This document shows positions 1-7,713 of a stretch of DNA of 64,000 bases, piece by piece. The stretch covers positions 99,692 through 163,691 of the forward strand of contig JALHQH010000018.1 of the NCBI GenBank assembly GCA_022842065.1, read 5' to 3'. The stretch is from Caldilineaceae bacterium (lineage in GTDB: Bacteria; Chloroflexota; Anaerolineae; Caldilineales; Caldilineaceae). Made by a program: the position numbers and the translations under genes. The notes below the pieces were generated by a model that searched no databases, had not been told where the DNA came from, and was given only the letters and a program-made list of their open reading frames with translations. Position 1 is the first letter of the stretch. Each line of letters starts with the position of its first letter.

Positions 1-140
1 AAAACGTGATGCGTAAAACGTGATGCGTAAAACGTGATGCGTAAAACGTGATGCGTAAAACGTGATGCGTAAAACGTGATGCGTAAAACGTGATGCGTAA
101 AACGTGATGCGTAAAACGTAAAACGTAAAACGTGATGCGT
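1..140. repeat. Tandem 14-bp array
   Basis: Eight contiguous copies of the 14-mer aaaacgtgatgcgt fill positions 1-112, followed by two 7-bp half units (aaaacgt) and one more full unit ending at 140. The array runs off the left edge, so its full length is unknown. No spacers separate the units, so it is not CRISPR. The same word recurs at 19728-19809. Confidence 0.95.
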
Positions 141-202
141 AAAGTACCATCGACGCGTCAATCGATTACCGAACCGGTCACGTTTTACGTTTTACGCATC
201 AC
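104..202. repeat. Inverted repeat closing the 14-mer array
   Basis: Positions 104-126 of the array are the exact reverse complement of 180-202 (23 nt arms, 53 nt between). The structure sits 16 bp before the first permease gene. It could act as a terminator for an upstream gene outside the window or as a leader structure; there is no clear U-tract. Confidence 0.85.
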
Positions 203-217
203 TCACCACCTAAACCT

Positions 218-1138
218 ATGACAACCATTCAGGTCAATGCACCCCCATTACAACTTGATCGACAGGGTACAGCGCCACATCACTCCTGGTGGCAGGATGT
301 GTGGCGGCGTTTTGCCCGGCAAAAGGCGCCGTTGGCAGCAGGGGTGATTGTGCTCTTGCTCCTGCTGTTGGCGCTGTTGGCACCTTTCATCGCGCCCTAT
401 GATCCAGTGGAACAATTTCGCAAGGAGGGGCTCTCTGCCCTGGGTGAGCCACTGGCCCCCAATGCTAAGTTCTGGTTGGGGACCGATGGCCTTGGGCGCG
501 ATCTATTTAGTCGGCTGCTCTATGGCGCGCGGGTCTCGTTGGGGATTGGCCTGGCTGCCAGCGCGATTGCGGTGAGTATTGGGCTATTGATTGGGGGTGT
601 GGCCGGCTTTTTAGGCGGCAAGGTCGATTTCTTGCTCATGCGCTTTGTTGATCTGATCATGAGTATGCCCACCTTCTTTATCATCCTGCTGCTGGTGGTG
701 ATGCTCACGCCAGGGGTATGGGTGGTGATTACGGTGATTTCGCTCTTTTCTTGGACGGCACCGGCACGCGTTTTTCGCAGCCAGATTCTAGCGGTCAAAC
801 AGCGTGATTTCGTCTTGGCCGCCCACTGTTTGGGCGCGCAGCGGCGGCGGATCTTCGTGCGTCACTTGTTGCCCCATGTCTTGCCGCTGGTGATTGTCTA
901 CATGGCCTTAACGGTGCCGAATACGATCTTCGCCGAAGCCAGTCTCAGCTTTTTAGGCTTAGGCGTGCCCCAACCCACCCCCTCGTGGGGCTCCATGATC
1001 CAAGATGGCTTTGCCTATTATCGCGCTGCGCCGTGGATTGCGCTTTTCCCCGGTATCGCCATTGCCCTGGCCGTCGTCTCGATTAACCTACTGGGCACCG
1101 GGCTGCGTGAGGCCATGGACCCATTAAGAAAGCGCTAA
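218..1138 (+). CDS. ABC transporter permease, OppC/DppC type
   Basis: Integral membrane subunit of a peptide/nickel-type ABC importer. The 306-residue protein has a cytoplasmic N-terminus, a first TM helix near residues 40-58, the OppC-type signature GTDGLGRDLFSRLLYGAR at 88-105, several more TM helices, and a binding-protein-dependent permease loop near 199-224 (AAHCLGA then RRRIFVRHLLPH) that docks the ATPase. Length is normal for the family. No good Shine-Dalgarno site precedes the ATG, so the start is chosen by family N-terminus. It is followed 3 bp later by the OppB-type partner; the common operon order is B then C, so this pair is reversed. No ATPase or binding protein lies in view. Substrate is unknown; peptides, nickel and oligosaccharides are all handled by this family. 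Confidence 0.9.
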   Translation: MTTIQVNAPPLQLDRQGTAPHHSWWQDVWRRFARQKAPLAAGVIVLLLLLLALLAPFIAPYDPVEQFRKEGLSALGEPLAPNAKFWLGTDGLGRDLFSRLLYGARVSLGIGLAASAIAVSIGLLIGGVAGFLGGKVDFLLMRFVDLIMSMPTFFIILLLVVMLTPGVWVVITVISLFSWTAPARVFRSQILAVKQRDFVLAAHCLGAQRRRIFVRHLLPHVLPLVIVYMALTVPNTIFAEASLSFLGLGVPQPTPSWGSMIQDGFAYYRAAPWIALFPGIAIALAVVSINLLGTGLREAMDPLRKR

Positions 1139-1141
1139 TCT

Positions 1142-2065
1142 ATGCTCGGACAATATCTACTGCGCCGCCTGTTGTGGACCCTGCTCACCATTCTGGGGGT
1201 CACCATTCTCACCTTTCTGCTCGTCTTTGCCGGGCCAACCGATCCGGCACGTGCGCTGGTGGGGGAAAAGGCAACCGGCGTGTCGATTGAACATGTGCGT
1301 CAGCAATATGGGCTTGATCAGCCGCTCTACATTCAGTATCTGACCTATCTTGGTCGCCTGGTGCGCGGCGATCTGGGCGATTCGTACTATTTTCGCAAAC
1401 CGGTCAGTGAAGCCTTGTTGACCCGACTGCCGGCCACCGCATTATTAGCCTTCTCGATTATGCTAGTTGGCTGTTTGATTGGCATTCCGTTGGGTATCAT
1501 CACGGCGTTGCGCCAGGGTTCACTGCTGGATCGAGCGACCATGGTGCTGGGGCTAATCTCGATCTCCCTGCCGACCTTCTTTGTGGGCCTCTTGCTGCTC
1601 TACTGTTTTGCCTTTCAGTTGAAATGGTTTCCGGTCGGTGGCTATGGTACGCTGCGCCATCTGGTGCTGCCGACCTTGGCTGTGGCGATTCCCTGGGGGG
1701 CGTGGTATGCCATTCTGTTGCGGTCGAACATGCTGGAAGCGATCTCGGCAGATTATGTCCGCACTGCCTATGCGAAGGGCTTAACCACCCGCGTGGTCGC
1801 TGTCCGCCACATGGTGCGTAATGCCTTGTTGCCGGTGGTAACCATCATGGGCATTGACATGGCTTCGCTGCTCACCGGGATCGTACTAGTGGAGAGTGTC
1901 TTTAGCTGGCCGGGGATTGGGATGCAGACCTTGCAAGCCGCACAACATTTGGATGTGCCGCTGATCATGGGCAGTGTGATCTTTGGCGCAGTGCTGATTG
2001 GGCTGGCCAACTTAGTGGTTGATGTCATCTACACTTGGTTAGATCCACGGGTCCAACTGGAGTAA
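1142..2065 (+). CDS. ABC transporter permease, OppB/DppB type
   Basis: Second permease subunit of the same importer, 307 residues. It begins with the typical LLRRLLWTLLTILGVTILTF membrane helix, then the family block around YGLDQPLYIQYLTYLGRLVR and GDLGDSYYFRKPVSEALLTR, and carries the ATPase-contact loop near residues 200-230 (DYVRTAYAKGL). The C-terminus ends DVIYTWLDPRVQLE, as usual for OppB/DppB. The gene starts 3 bp after the OppC-type stop, so the two are almost certainly co-transcribed and translationally coupled. Substrate cannot be told from the sequence. Confidence 0.92.
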   Translation: MLGQYLLRRLLWTLLTILGVTILTFLLVFAGPTDPARALVGEKATGVSIEHVRQQYGLDQPLYIQYLTYLGRLVRGDLGDSYYFRKPVSEALLTRLPATALLAFSIMLVGCLIGIPLGIITALRQGSLLDRATMVLGLISISLPTFFVGLLLLYCFAFQLKWFPVGGYGTLRHLVLPTLAVAIPWGAWYAILLRSNMLEAISADYVRTAYAKGLTTRVVAVRHMVRNALLPVVTIMGIDMASLLTGIVLVESVFSWPGIGMQTLQAAQHLDVPLIMGSVIFGAVLIGLANLVVDVIYTWLDPRVQLE

Positions 2066-2071
2066 GCCACT

Positions 2072-2638
2072 ATGCATCTATCAGCCGAGGACGCCAGCCT
2101 CTTCTATAAATTAATGTTTACGCTGCAATTCGATGTCAGTCAGCAGTTGGCACTAACACCCACGGTTACCTCACAGGACGCCTATCGTGACCTTGACCAG
2201 CAAGCCAAGCTGATTGTACGCGATGCGCTGTATGAGCACCCCGCGCTGATTGACCGCTTTGTTGCCGAAAACCCGGCTGCGCTACCTGAAGCAGAGCTAA
2301 CAATTGTCGCAGGTTGGCAGAATTTTGTCGCCGGCGATTTTTATATCGAACGGTATGTGCAACAAGCCAGCATCTGGATTGCGGCGGAGCCGCCGGCCCA
2401 GGTCTATCGGGTGGTGGGGATTACGCAAAGCCTGGAGGAAATCATCGACCGCTTTGATCTGCCGCTGCGGGTGAGCAGTGTCTTGCTGCCCTTCAAGGGC
2501 CAGATCATCTACGATGGGTTGCTCAGCACCTATAAGATTCTCTTCGGGACGGGGGTTAAATCTTCTTTGCGCGAAGAGTACAGAGTCGCCAAACAGAATG
2601 GGCGGATTATTGAGCGCTTGGCAGCCTATTCGCAATAG
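2072..2638 (+). CDS. Hypothetical protein, 188 aa
   Basis: I do not recognise a named family. The ORF starts 6 bp after the OppB-type stop, so it looks like the last gene of the permease operon. The protein is soluble with no signal peptide or TM helix. The C-terminal third is the most structured-looking part (LPFKGQIIYDGLLSTYKILF, then a basic stretch with SLREEYRVAKQNGRIIERL), with an alternating hydrophobic pattern. Operon position suggests a link with transport, but that is only context. A convergent gene ends at 2739. Confidence 0.75.
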   Translation: MHLSAEDASLFYKLMFTLQFDVSQQLALTPTVTSQDAYRDLDQQAKLIVRDALYEHPALIDRFVAENPAALPEAELTIVAGWQNFVAGDFYIERYVQQASIWIAAEPPAQVYRVVGITQSLEEIIDRFDLPLRVSSVLLPFKGQIIYDGLLSTYKILFGTGVKSSLREEYRVAKQNGRIIERLAAYSQ

Positions 2639-2738
2639 GGCAGAAAATTACGATCCACAAAGGGCACGAAGTTTCACGAAAAAAGCGATGCTTCATGTCT
2701 CTTCGTGAACGGTTGAATTGCTAAGCAGTTTGGCAGAC

Positions 2739-4274
2739 TCACTTTTTCCGCGCCCTGCGTCGGCTAGGTTTTTCAAAGTTAGTCAAAATAATATTGGTAT
2801 GGATCCGTTTGCCGTTGATCACTTCTGTAAAGTGCAATTTATCCGTTATGTTATGTTTAGCGCTGAAAACCACGTAATAGCCATCCTCTAGCCCCTCAGT
2901 GACAAGATATTCGGCTAATTGCTCTTTGCCATTCTGCAAATAGCTTTGATCAGTAAAAATCTTCGTTTCAATCAGATATTTATGCTGCTGATAAAAAATC
3001 AGGAGATCCGTCCGCCCGCGTCCGCTTGGTGTTTCAATCAATGTATCACCACCCAGCCGTTGGATAAAAAAGTTGATAAAGCCATCCAGTGAATAATGCC
3101 AAGCACCCTCTTTCAGCTGTTCAGTATCAAAAGCCCGAAAGCCCCGTCGTTGCACATAGTCGCGGTATTTATTCAATAAGGCCTGGATGTTGAGCCCAGC
3201 AGCAGTCACATAGTCGCGAAAGGTATCATGCGCTGAGAGATAATGCTTGCTTTCGCCATTGATGAGCGGACGGAAAGCAGTGATCAAGCTCTTACTATAC
3301 AAAGGGATCGGAATATCAACGTACCCAGCCACATTAGCAATGACCCCATGAGCATAGAGGTAAGCAATATTTGGCTCATTAACGGTAAAGGGAATTGGAT
3401 TATCATCAAAGAGCACGCGCAGCATAAAATCCTGTTTTTCCCTGGCCTTCTGTACAATGTTGACAATATTCTTATCAAAACGATCAGTTAGGAAATGGGT
3501 CAGGGTTGCATAGAAGGCAGTAATCGTGACCGGTTGGCTGCGATCAGGAACGATTTCTGTCACCAAATAATGGCAGAGTGCGCAAACCAACCCAGGTTGG
3601 CCGGCCGTATTCGCATAAATCGCTTCAATCACTTCAGCATCAAATGATTGACCCGTTTCTGTCACATGTTGCGCAATCAAATTCTGTACTTCTGCTAAGG
3701 TAAAGTAGGGTATACGCAACTCATCGACCACGTTAAAGGGTGAAGCAGAAGAGAGAACGAGTTCGGCGACGGTACTCACACCCACTAAAATTAAGGCGTG
3801 GAGCTTATGATCGAGGCGTTTTTGGTAGAGCGCGCGAAAAATGTGCATTAGTTCACTTAGCACACTATCGGGAATATCTTCAAACTCATCAATCACCAGG
3901 ACAATGGCTTGGGTTTGCGCTGAAACTTGCTCCAGATAGAGTTGAAAGTCAAATTGATCTTCAATTGCCTGATCACTGACAATTCCATACCGGGTAAATT
4001 CATGTTGAAGGCGATGATGTAACGCCTTATAAAATTTTTCGCGCGTCAGGGTTTTTAACCCTTCAAAGCTAATCCAGACTGGTGTATAGCCACTAGTTTG
4101 CAGTTGACGGACAAGCAATTGAAAATAGGTAGTTTTACCCGCCTGCCGTGGGGCAAAAATGGTGAAGTAGCGCTCTTGCGCGACTAACGCTTCCCCTGCT
4201 GCGATCAAGGCTTCACGCATAACGGTATAATGCTTGGCTGGATCACAGGGACCGGAAGTATTGAAAATCCGCAT
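2739..4274 (-). CDS. AAA-like ATPase with C-terminal PD-(D/E)XK nuclease-like domain
   Basis: 511-residue protein. The N-terminus MRIFNTSGPCDPAKHYTV is the standard opening of this AAA-like family, which is why the ATG at 4274 is preferred over the in-frame ATG at 4337. Walker A is APRQAGKTT (about 41-49); Walker B is VLVIDEFEDIP (about 125-135). A winged-helix-like middle region follows. The C-terminus has a PD-(D/E)XK-like core: GRTDLLIF with D near 423, then YLIETK with E436 and K438. The last residues are a basic tail (RRRARKK). Families of this design are common, often multi-copy, in Chloroflexota, Cyanobacteria and Bacteroidetes; function is not established, with nucleic-acid defence or mobile-element roles suggested. 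It is a lone gene, lower in GC than its neighbours, which hints at transfer. Confidence 0.85.
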   Translation of the reverse strand: MRIFNTSGPCDPAKHYTVMREALIAAGEALVAQERYFTIFAPRQAGKTTYFQLLVRQLQTSGYTPVWISFEGLKTLTREKFYKALHHRLQHEFTRYGIVSDQAIEDQFDFQLYLEQVSAQTQAIVLVIDEFEDIPDSVLSELMHIFRALYQKRLDHKLHALILVGVSTVAELVLSSASPFNVVDELRIPYFTLAEVQNLIAQHVTETGQSFDAEVIEAIYANTAGQPGLVCALCHYLVTEIVPDRSQPVTITAFYATLTHFLTDRFDKNIVNIVQKAREKQDFMLRVLFDDNPIPFTVNEPNIAYLYAHGVIANVAGYVDIPIPLYSKSLITAFRPLINGESKHYLSAHDTFRDYVTAAGLNIQALLNKYRDYVQRRGFRAFDTEQLKEGAWHYSLDGFINFFIQRLGGDTLIETPSGRGRTDLLIFYQQHKYLIETKIFTDQSYLQNGKEQLAEYLVTEGLEDGYYVVFSAKHNITDKLHFTEVINGKRIHTNIILTNFEKPSRRRARKK

Positions 4275-4419
4275 AGTTTTATCTTCTAGAATGGCGCGAA
4301 TAAAAAAAGTCGTTTCTCTATTATAGCACATGAACAAAAGTGGCCCAGTCAGCAGTTAATGGCGGACTCTTTATTAATTGGCCAAACACAAGGGGATTAC
4401 CCAGGCGCAAAAAAGCAGG

Positions 4420-4449
4420 TTGCCCCAAACGCAAACCACTTGCTATAAT
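4420..4449 (+). promoter_or_regulatory. Sigma-70 type promoter of the CocE gene
   Basis: TTGCCC (4420-4425), 18 bp spacer, TATAAT (4444-4449). Transcription would begin near 4456, after the in-frame ATG at 4340, which rules out the longest reading frame and supports a start at 4481 or 4505. Confidence 0.6.
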
Positions 4450-4504
4450 ACAGCCCCCAGCACACAAGCCGATTCCTTGCATGACCAAACACAGGACTTC
4501 GACC

Positions 4505-6520
4505 ATGACCAATCAAACCGCTCAAGCCCTTTACCCTGTCCGTGTGATCAAACATGTCCGTATCCCCATGTCCGATGGCGTGGAACTGGACGCCAACCTC
4601 TATATGCCGGATGCCGCAGGGCAATTCCCGGCTGTTTTTGATTACTATCCCTACCGCAAAGATGATCTCTCGGCGGGGGGGATGCGTGTCCACCATTATT
4701 TTGCCGAACGGGGCTATGTCGCCCTGCGCCTGGATGTGCGTGGCACCGGCAGTTCCAGCGGCACCGCCATTGATGAATACTCGGTCCAAGAACAGTTGGA
4801 TGCGGTGGAGGCCATCGCCTGGATGGCGGCACAGCCGTGGTCCAATGGCAATGTCGGCATGTTCGGCACCTCTTATGGCGGCTTCAACTCGGTGCAGGTG
4901 GCCATGCATCGCCCGCCGGCGCTCAAAGCGATCTGCCCCATGTACTTTACCGACAACCGTTATACCGATGACTGCCACTACAAGGGCGGGGCCATGCAAA
5001 TGCTCTACGACATGGCGACCTATGGCCTCTCCATGGTGGTACAAAATGCCATGCCCCCCTACCAGGAAGCCGTCGGTGACCGCTGGGCTCAGATCTGGGA
5101 AGATCACCTGAAGGCGGAACCTTGGCTGCTGCCGTGGGAATCGAACCACCTCTATAACGACTACTGGAAACAGGGTTCACTCTGTGAAAATTATGGGGCG
5201 ATTGAAGCCGCCACCTTTATGATCGGCGGCTGGCGCGATGGCTATATGAACTGCAACCTGCGCACCTTTGCTGCGCTCCAATGTCCCAAGAAGGTCCTGG
5301 TCGGCCCCTGGCTGCACATCTGGCCCGATGTGGGGACCCCTGGCCCGCGCATTGATCATCTCCACGAAATGGCCCGCTGGTTTGATTACTGGCTCAAGGG
5401 TGTTGACAATGGTGTGCTGGCAGAACCGCCGGTTGCGATCTACGTCCAGGAATATGATCCACCCCAGGCCGACCGCCCATTGACCACTGGCTTTTGGCGT
5501 TACGAAGCTGGGTGGCCCTTAGCCCGGCAGCAGCCAACACCGGTATATCTGGCCGCTGCTGATACATTGGAGATGACCGCGCCGACCACAGCCGGCAGCG
5601 CCGCTTACATCTACAACGCCACCGTTGGCACCAGTTTTGGCATGTTTTCGGCGGCGAGTCCCCACATTTTGCCCATGGATCAACGGGTGGAGGATGCCTA
5701 TTCGCTGAATTGGACATCAGCCCCTTTGACTGAAGATTTGGAAATTCTCGGCTACCCCGAAGCCGTGTTACAGGTGGCGGTGACGACCGATGTTGCCTTT
5801 GTGGTCGTGCGTTTGACGGACATTGCGCCGGATGGACAAGCCGCGTTGGTGACGAAAGGGATTTTGAACCTAACCCATCGTGATTCACATGAAAACCCCT
5901 CACCACTAGAGCCAGGCCAAACCTATGATGTCCGTTTCCTGCTGGATGCCACCAGTTGGCGCTTTGCACCAGGCCATCGCATTCGGGTGAGTATCAATGG
6001 CGCAGATTATCCCAATACCTGGCCATCACCTCATCCTTATACTGGCACGGTCTACTTTGGTGGTGAGCAAAGTTCACACCTCTTATTGCCGGTGGTCGGG
6101 CCGCAAGAACCGGCATTACCCACGCCCCAATTTCTCCCCCCATCAACGCCCCCGCCATCGAGCGTGCAAGGCTATGGCCAGCGCCCAGTCTGGCGGGTGA
6201 CACGCGATTATATGAACAACACAGCCGAAGTTTTTCTAAAACGCGAAGGCTTTACGCGCGTTGATGACCGCGTCTCATTTACTAGCAGCGCCGAAGCGAC
6301 CACCGTTGCTTCAGAAAAAGATCCCGCCCACGCCACCGTGCGCGGGCTGAGCCAGGTCACCTTACACTGGCCGGAACGGGTGATCCACACCTGCGCCCGC
6401 GGCCAGATCCAGAGTGACGCGCAAAACTTTCACGTCACGATCCAGCTTGACATTACCATGGACGGCGTCCCCTTCCACCAACGCCGCTGGCTGAAGTCGA
6501 TGCCGCGCAATCTGCTATGA
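4505..6520 (+). CDS. CocE/NonD family alpha/beta hydrolase
   Basis: 671-residue acyl hydrolase of the X-Pro dipeptidyl-peptidase/cocaine-esterase superfamily. The alpha/beta-hydrolase domain opens with MSDGVELDANLYMP, the oxyanion/DVRG segment is LRLDVRGTGSS (75-85), and the nucleophile is Ser123 in GTSYGG. Asp245 (GGWRDGY) and His271 (GPWLHIWPD) are the likely acid and base. From about 400 on is the C-terminal jelly-roll typical of the family (APGHRIRVSINGADYP). No signal peptide, so cytoplasmic. The start at 4505 (MTNQTAQALYP) fits the family N-terminus; 4481 is a possible alternative. Real substrate is unknown: family members cleave peptides, esters and beta-lactam side chains. A perfect palindrome follows the stop at 6527. 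Confidence 0.9.
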   Translation: MTNQTAQALYPVRVIKHVRIPMSDGVELDANLYMPDAAGQFPAVFDYYPYRKDDLSAGGMRVHHYFAERGYVALRLDVRGTGSSSGTAIDEYSVQEQLDAVEAIAWMAAQPWSNGNVGMFGTSYGGFNSVQVAMHRPPALKAICPMYFTDNRYTDDCHYKGGAMQMLYDMATYGLSMVVQNAMPPYQEAVGDRWAQIWEDHLKAEPWLLPWESNHLYNDYWKQGSLCENYGAIEAATFMIGGWRDGYMNCNLRTFAALQCPKKVLVGPWLHIWPDVGTPGPRIDHLHEMARWFDYWLKGVDNGVLAEPPVAIYVQEYDPPQADRPLTTGFWRYEAGWPLARQQPTPVYLAAADTLEMTAPTTAGSAAYIYNATVGTSFGMFSAASPHILPMDQRVEDAYSLNWTSAPLTEDLEILGYPEAVLQVAVTTDVAFVVVRLTDIAPDGQAALVTKGILNLTHRDSHENPSPLEPGQTYDVRFLLDATSWRFAPGHRIRVSINGADYPNTWPSPHPYTGTVYFGGEQSSHLLLPVVGPQEPALPTPQFLPPSTPPPSSVQGYGQRPVWRVTRDYMNNTAEVFLKREGFTRVDDRVSFTSSAEATTVASEKDPAHATVRGLSQVTLHWPERVIHTCARGQIQSDAQNFHVTIQLDITMDGVPFHQRRWLKSMPRNLL

Positions 6521-6526
6521 TCGAAC

Positions 6527-6562
6527 ATTCGTAGCGGCACGGCATGCCGTGCCGCTACGAAT
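6527..6562. repeat. 36-bp perfect palindrome (GGCATGCC family, copy 1)
   Basis: The sequence reads identically on both strands, with arm attcgtagcggcacggc and centre gcatgc. It lies 6 bp after the CocE stop, so it can form a long hairpin in RNA; no U-tract follows, so REP-like element is a better name than terminator. A close relative is at 9559-9594 and a degenerate one at 31263-31292. Confidence 0.9.
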
Positions 6563-6689
6563 GAGCCTTCCATCAGCACCCTATGCTATACTTTGGCGCA
6601 AATCCGTTATCACCCGAAATCAGATACAACCGATTTACCGATTTACTTGTGTACCGATTTACCTATTGACAAAAGAGGAGCAGCACTCA

Positions 6690-7388
6690 ATGCCGCACGA
6701 TGCTTCCCGGCTTTGGAAAACATTACATGGCTTTCTGACCCTCGTTAAGCCTTTGCTTTGCCGCTTGCAGGTGGAAGGGCAGGAAAACGTCCCCACCACG
6801 GGCGGCTGTCTTGTCGCCAGCACGCATACCCTTGGCCCTGATTATGTTATTTTGGGCTATGCTTCACCGCGACAGATCTACTACATGGCCAAAAGTGAAT
6901 CCTTTCAGATCCATCCGATTGTCTCCAAATTGTTGCACGGGGTCGGCACCTTTCCGATTGAGCGCGGGCAGAGCGATCTGGGTGCCATGCATGCGGCGGA
7001 AGAAGTCGTGCGTCAAGGGCATGTCCTGGGCATGTTTCCCGAAGGAACCCGCAGCCGTGACGGGCTGTTGATCAAAGGGCGGACAGGCGTTGCCCGGATT
7101 GCCCTTGCGACCGGTGCACCGGTGGTGCCGGCAGCGGTGATCAACGCCGGGGCGGTCTTCTCTGCCCTGGGCAGCCGCCCCAAGGTGATTGTCCGTTTTG
7201 GCCCGCCCATCTACATGGACAATCAACAGACTGCTAAAGCGAATACTGATCAGATCATGTATGCCATCGCCGCGCTGTTGCCGCCGGCCCAACGTGGTTA
7301 TTATAGCGAGCCACAATCAGCAACAAAACCACACGCGAAACCAGCAAAACCAGAAGTCAACGAACAACCCCAAGTAATCACCCACTGA
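6690..7388 (+). CDS. plsC: 1-acyl-sn-glycerol-3-phosphate acyltransferase
   Basis: 232-residue PlsC-type acyltransferase that would transfer an acyl group to lysophosphatidic acid to make phosphatidic acid at the membrane. Motif I is H46-x4-D51 (HTLGPD; the usual N before H is T here), motif II is GTFPIERG (86-93), motif III is FPEGTRSRDG (116-125), motif IV is APVVPAAV (143-150). The ATG at 6690 is chosen because AGAGGAG lies just upstream; the reading frame extends further left but into repeated accgatttac words. The C-terminal tail is Lys/Pro/Gln-rich and looks disordered. Monocistronic by context. Confidence 0.9.
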   Translation: MPHDASRLWKTLHGFLTLVKPLLCRLQVEGQENVPTTGGCLVASTHTLGPDYVILGYASPRQIYYMAKSESFQIHPIVSKLLHGVGTFPIERGQSDLGAMHAAEEVVRQGHVLGMFPEGTRSRDGLLIKGRTGVARIALATGAPVVPAAVINAGAVFSALGSRPKVIVRFGPPIYMDNQQTAKANTDQIMYAIAALLPPAQRGYYSEPQSATKPHAKPAKPEVNEQPQVITH

Positions 7389-7713
7389 TCGCATTGTTTT
7401 TACCCCATCGCTGTCCGCCGTGAGTGTTGCTGGCACAACAGGCCCAAGTTGGTCAAGTTACCGCTCGCCAGTAACACTCATTGCACAATCCATACCTACA
7501 CTATAGCCACTTCTATAACCTGCTCTATAGGGTTTTGCCCTTAGACGCGTTTATCTTTGGTTACGTTCCAAAGTAAGCAGCATCTGGTGGAACGCCAACT
7601 TAGTCCGTGCGGAGCTTTGCCCGGCGCTGAATGCGGCGCAGCGATTGTTGCAAAGTAGCCGCCACATCGATAATCACAAGAGATAAACCACAAGGGATAA
7701 ACAAAGGAGAAAA
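7389..7713. other. Non-coding gap upstream of the SOD fusion gene
   Basis: No gene seen. It holds one imperfect hairpin, arms 7422-7434 and 7467-7479 (13 bp with one G-U), probably ending plsC transcription, and a weak promoter-like pair TTGTTG (7645-7650) and GATAAT (7669-7674) with 18 bp spacing. A strong ribosome site AAAGGAG precedes the ATG at 7714. Confidence 0.5.

Noticed and set aside
1..140. CRISPR array
   Set aside because: Units are directly contiguous with no spacers, and no cas gene is present.
4340..4504. Longer N-terminus for the CocE hydrolase
   Set aside because: The promoter at 4420-4449 lies inside the extension, and the extension does not match the family.
4397..5149. 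250-codon minus-strand ORF
   Set aside because: Antisense to the CocE hydrolase; no SD or domain.
5138..5160. tRNA-like ggaatcgaaccacc string
   Set aside because: It is inside the CocE coding frame and no cloverleaf can be drawn around it.
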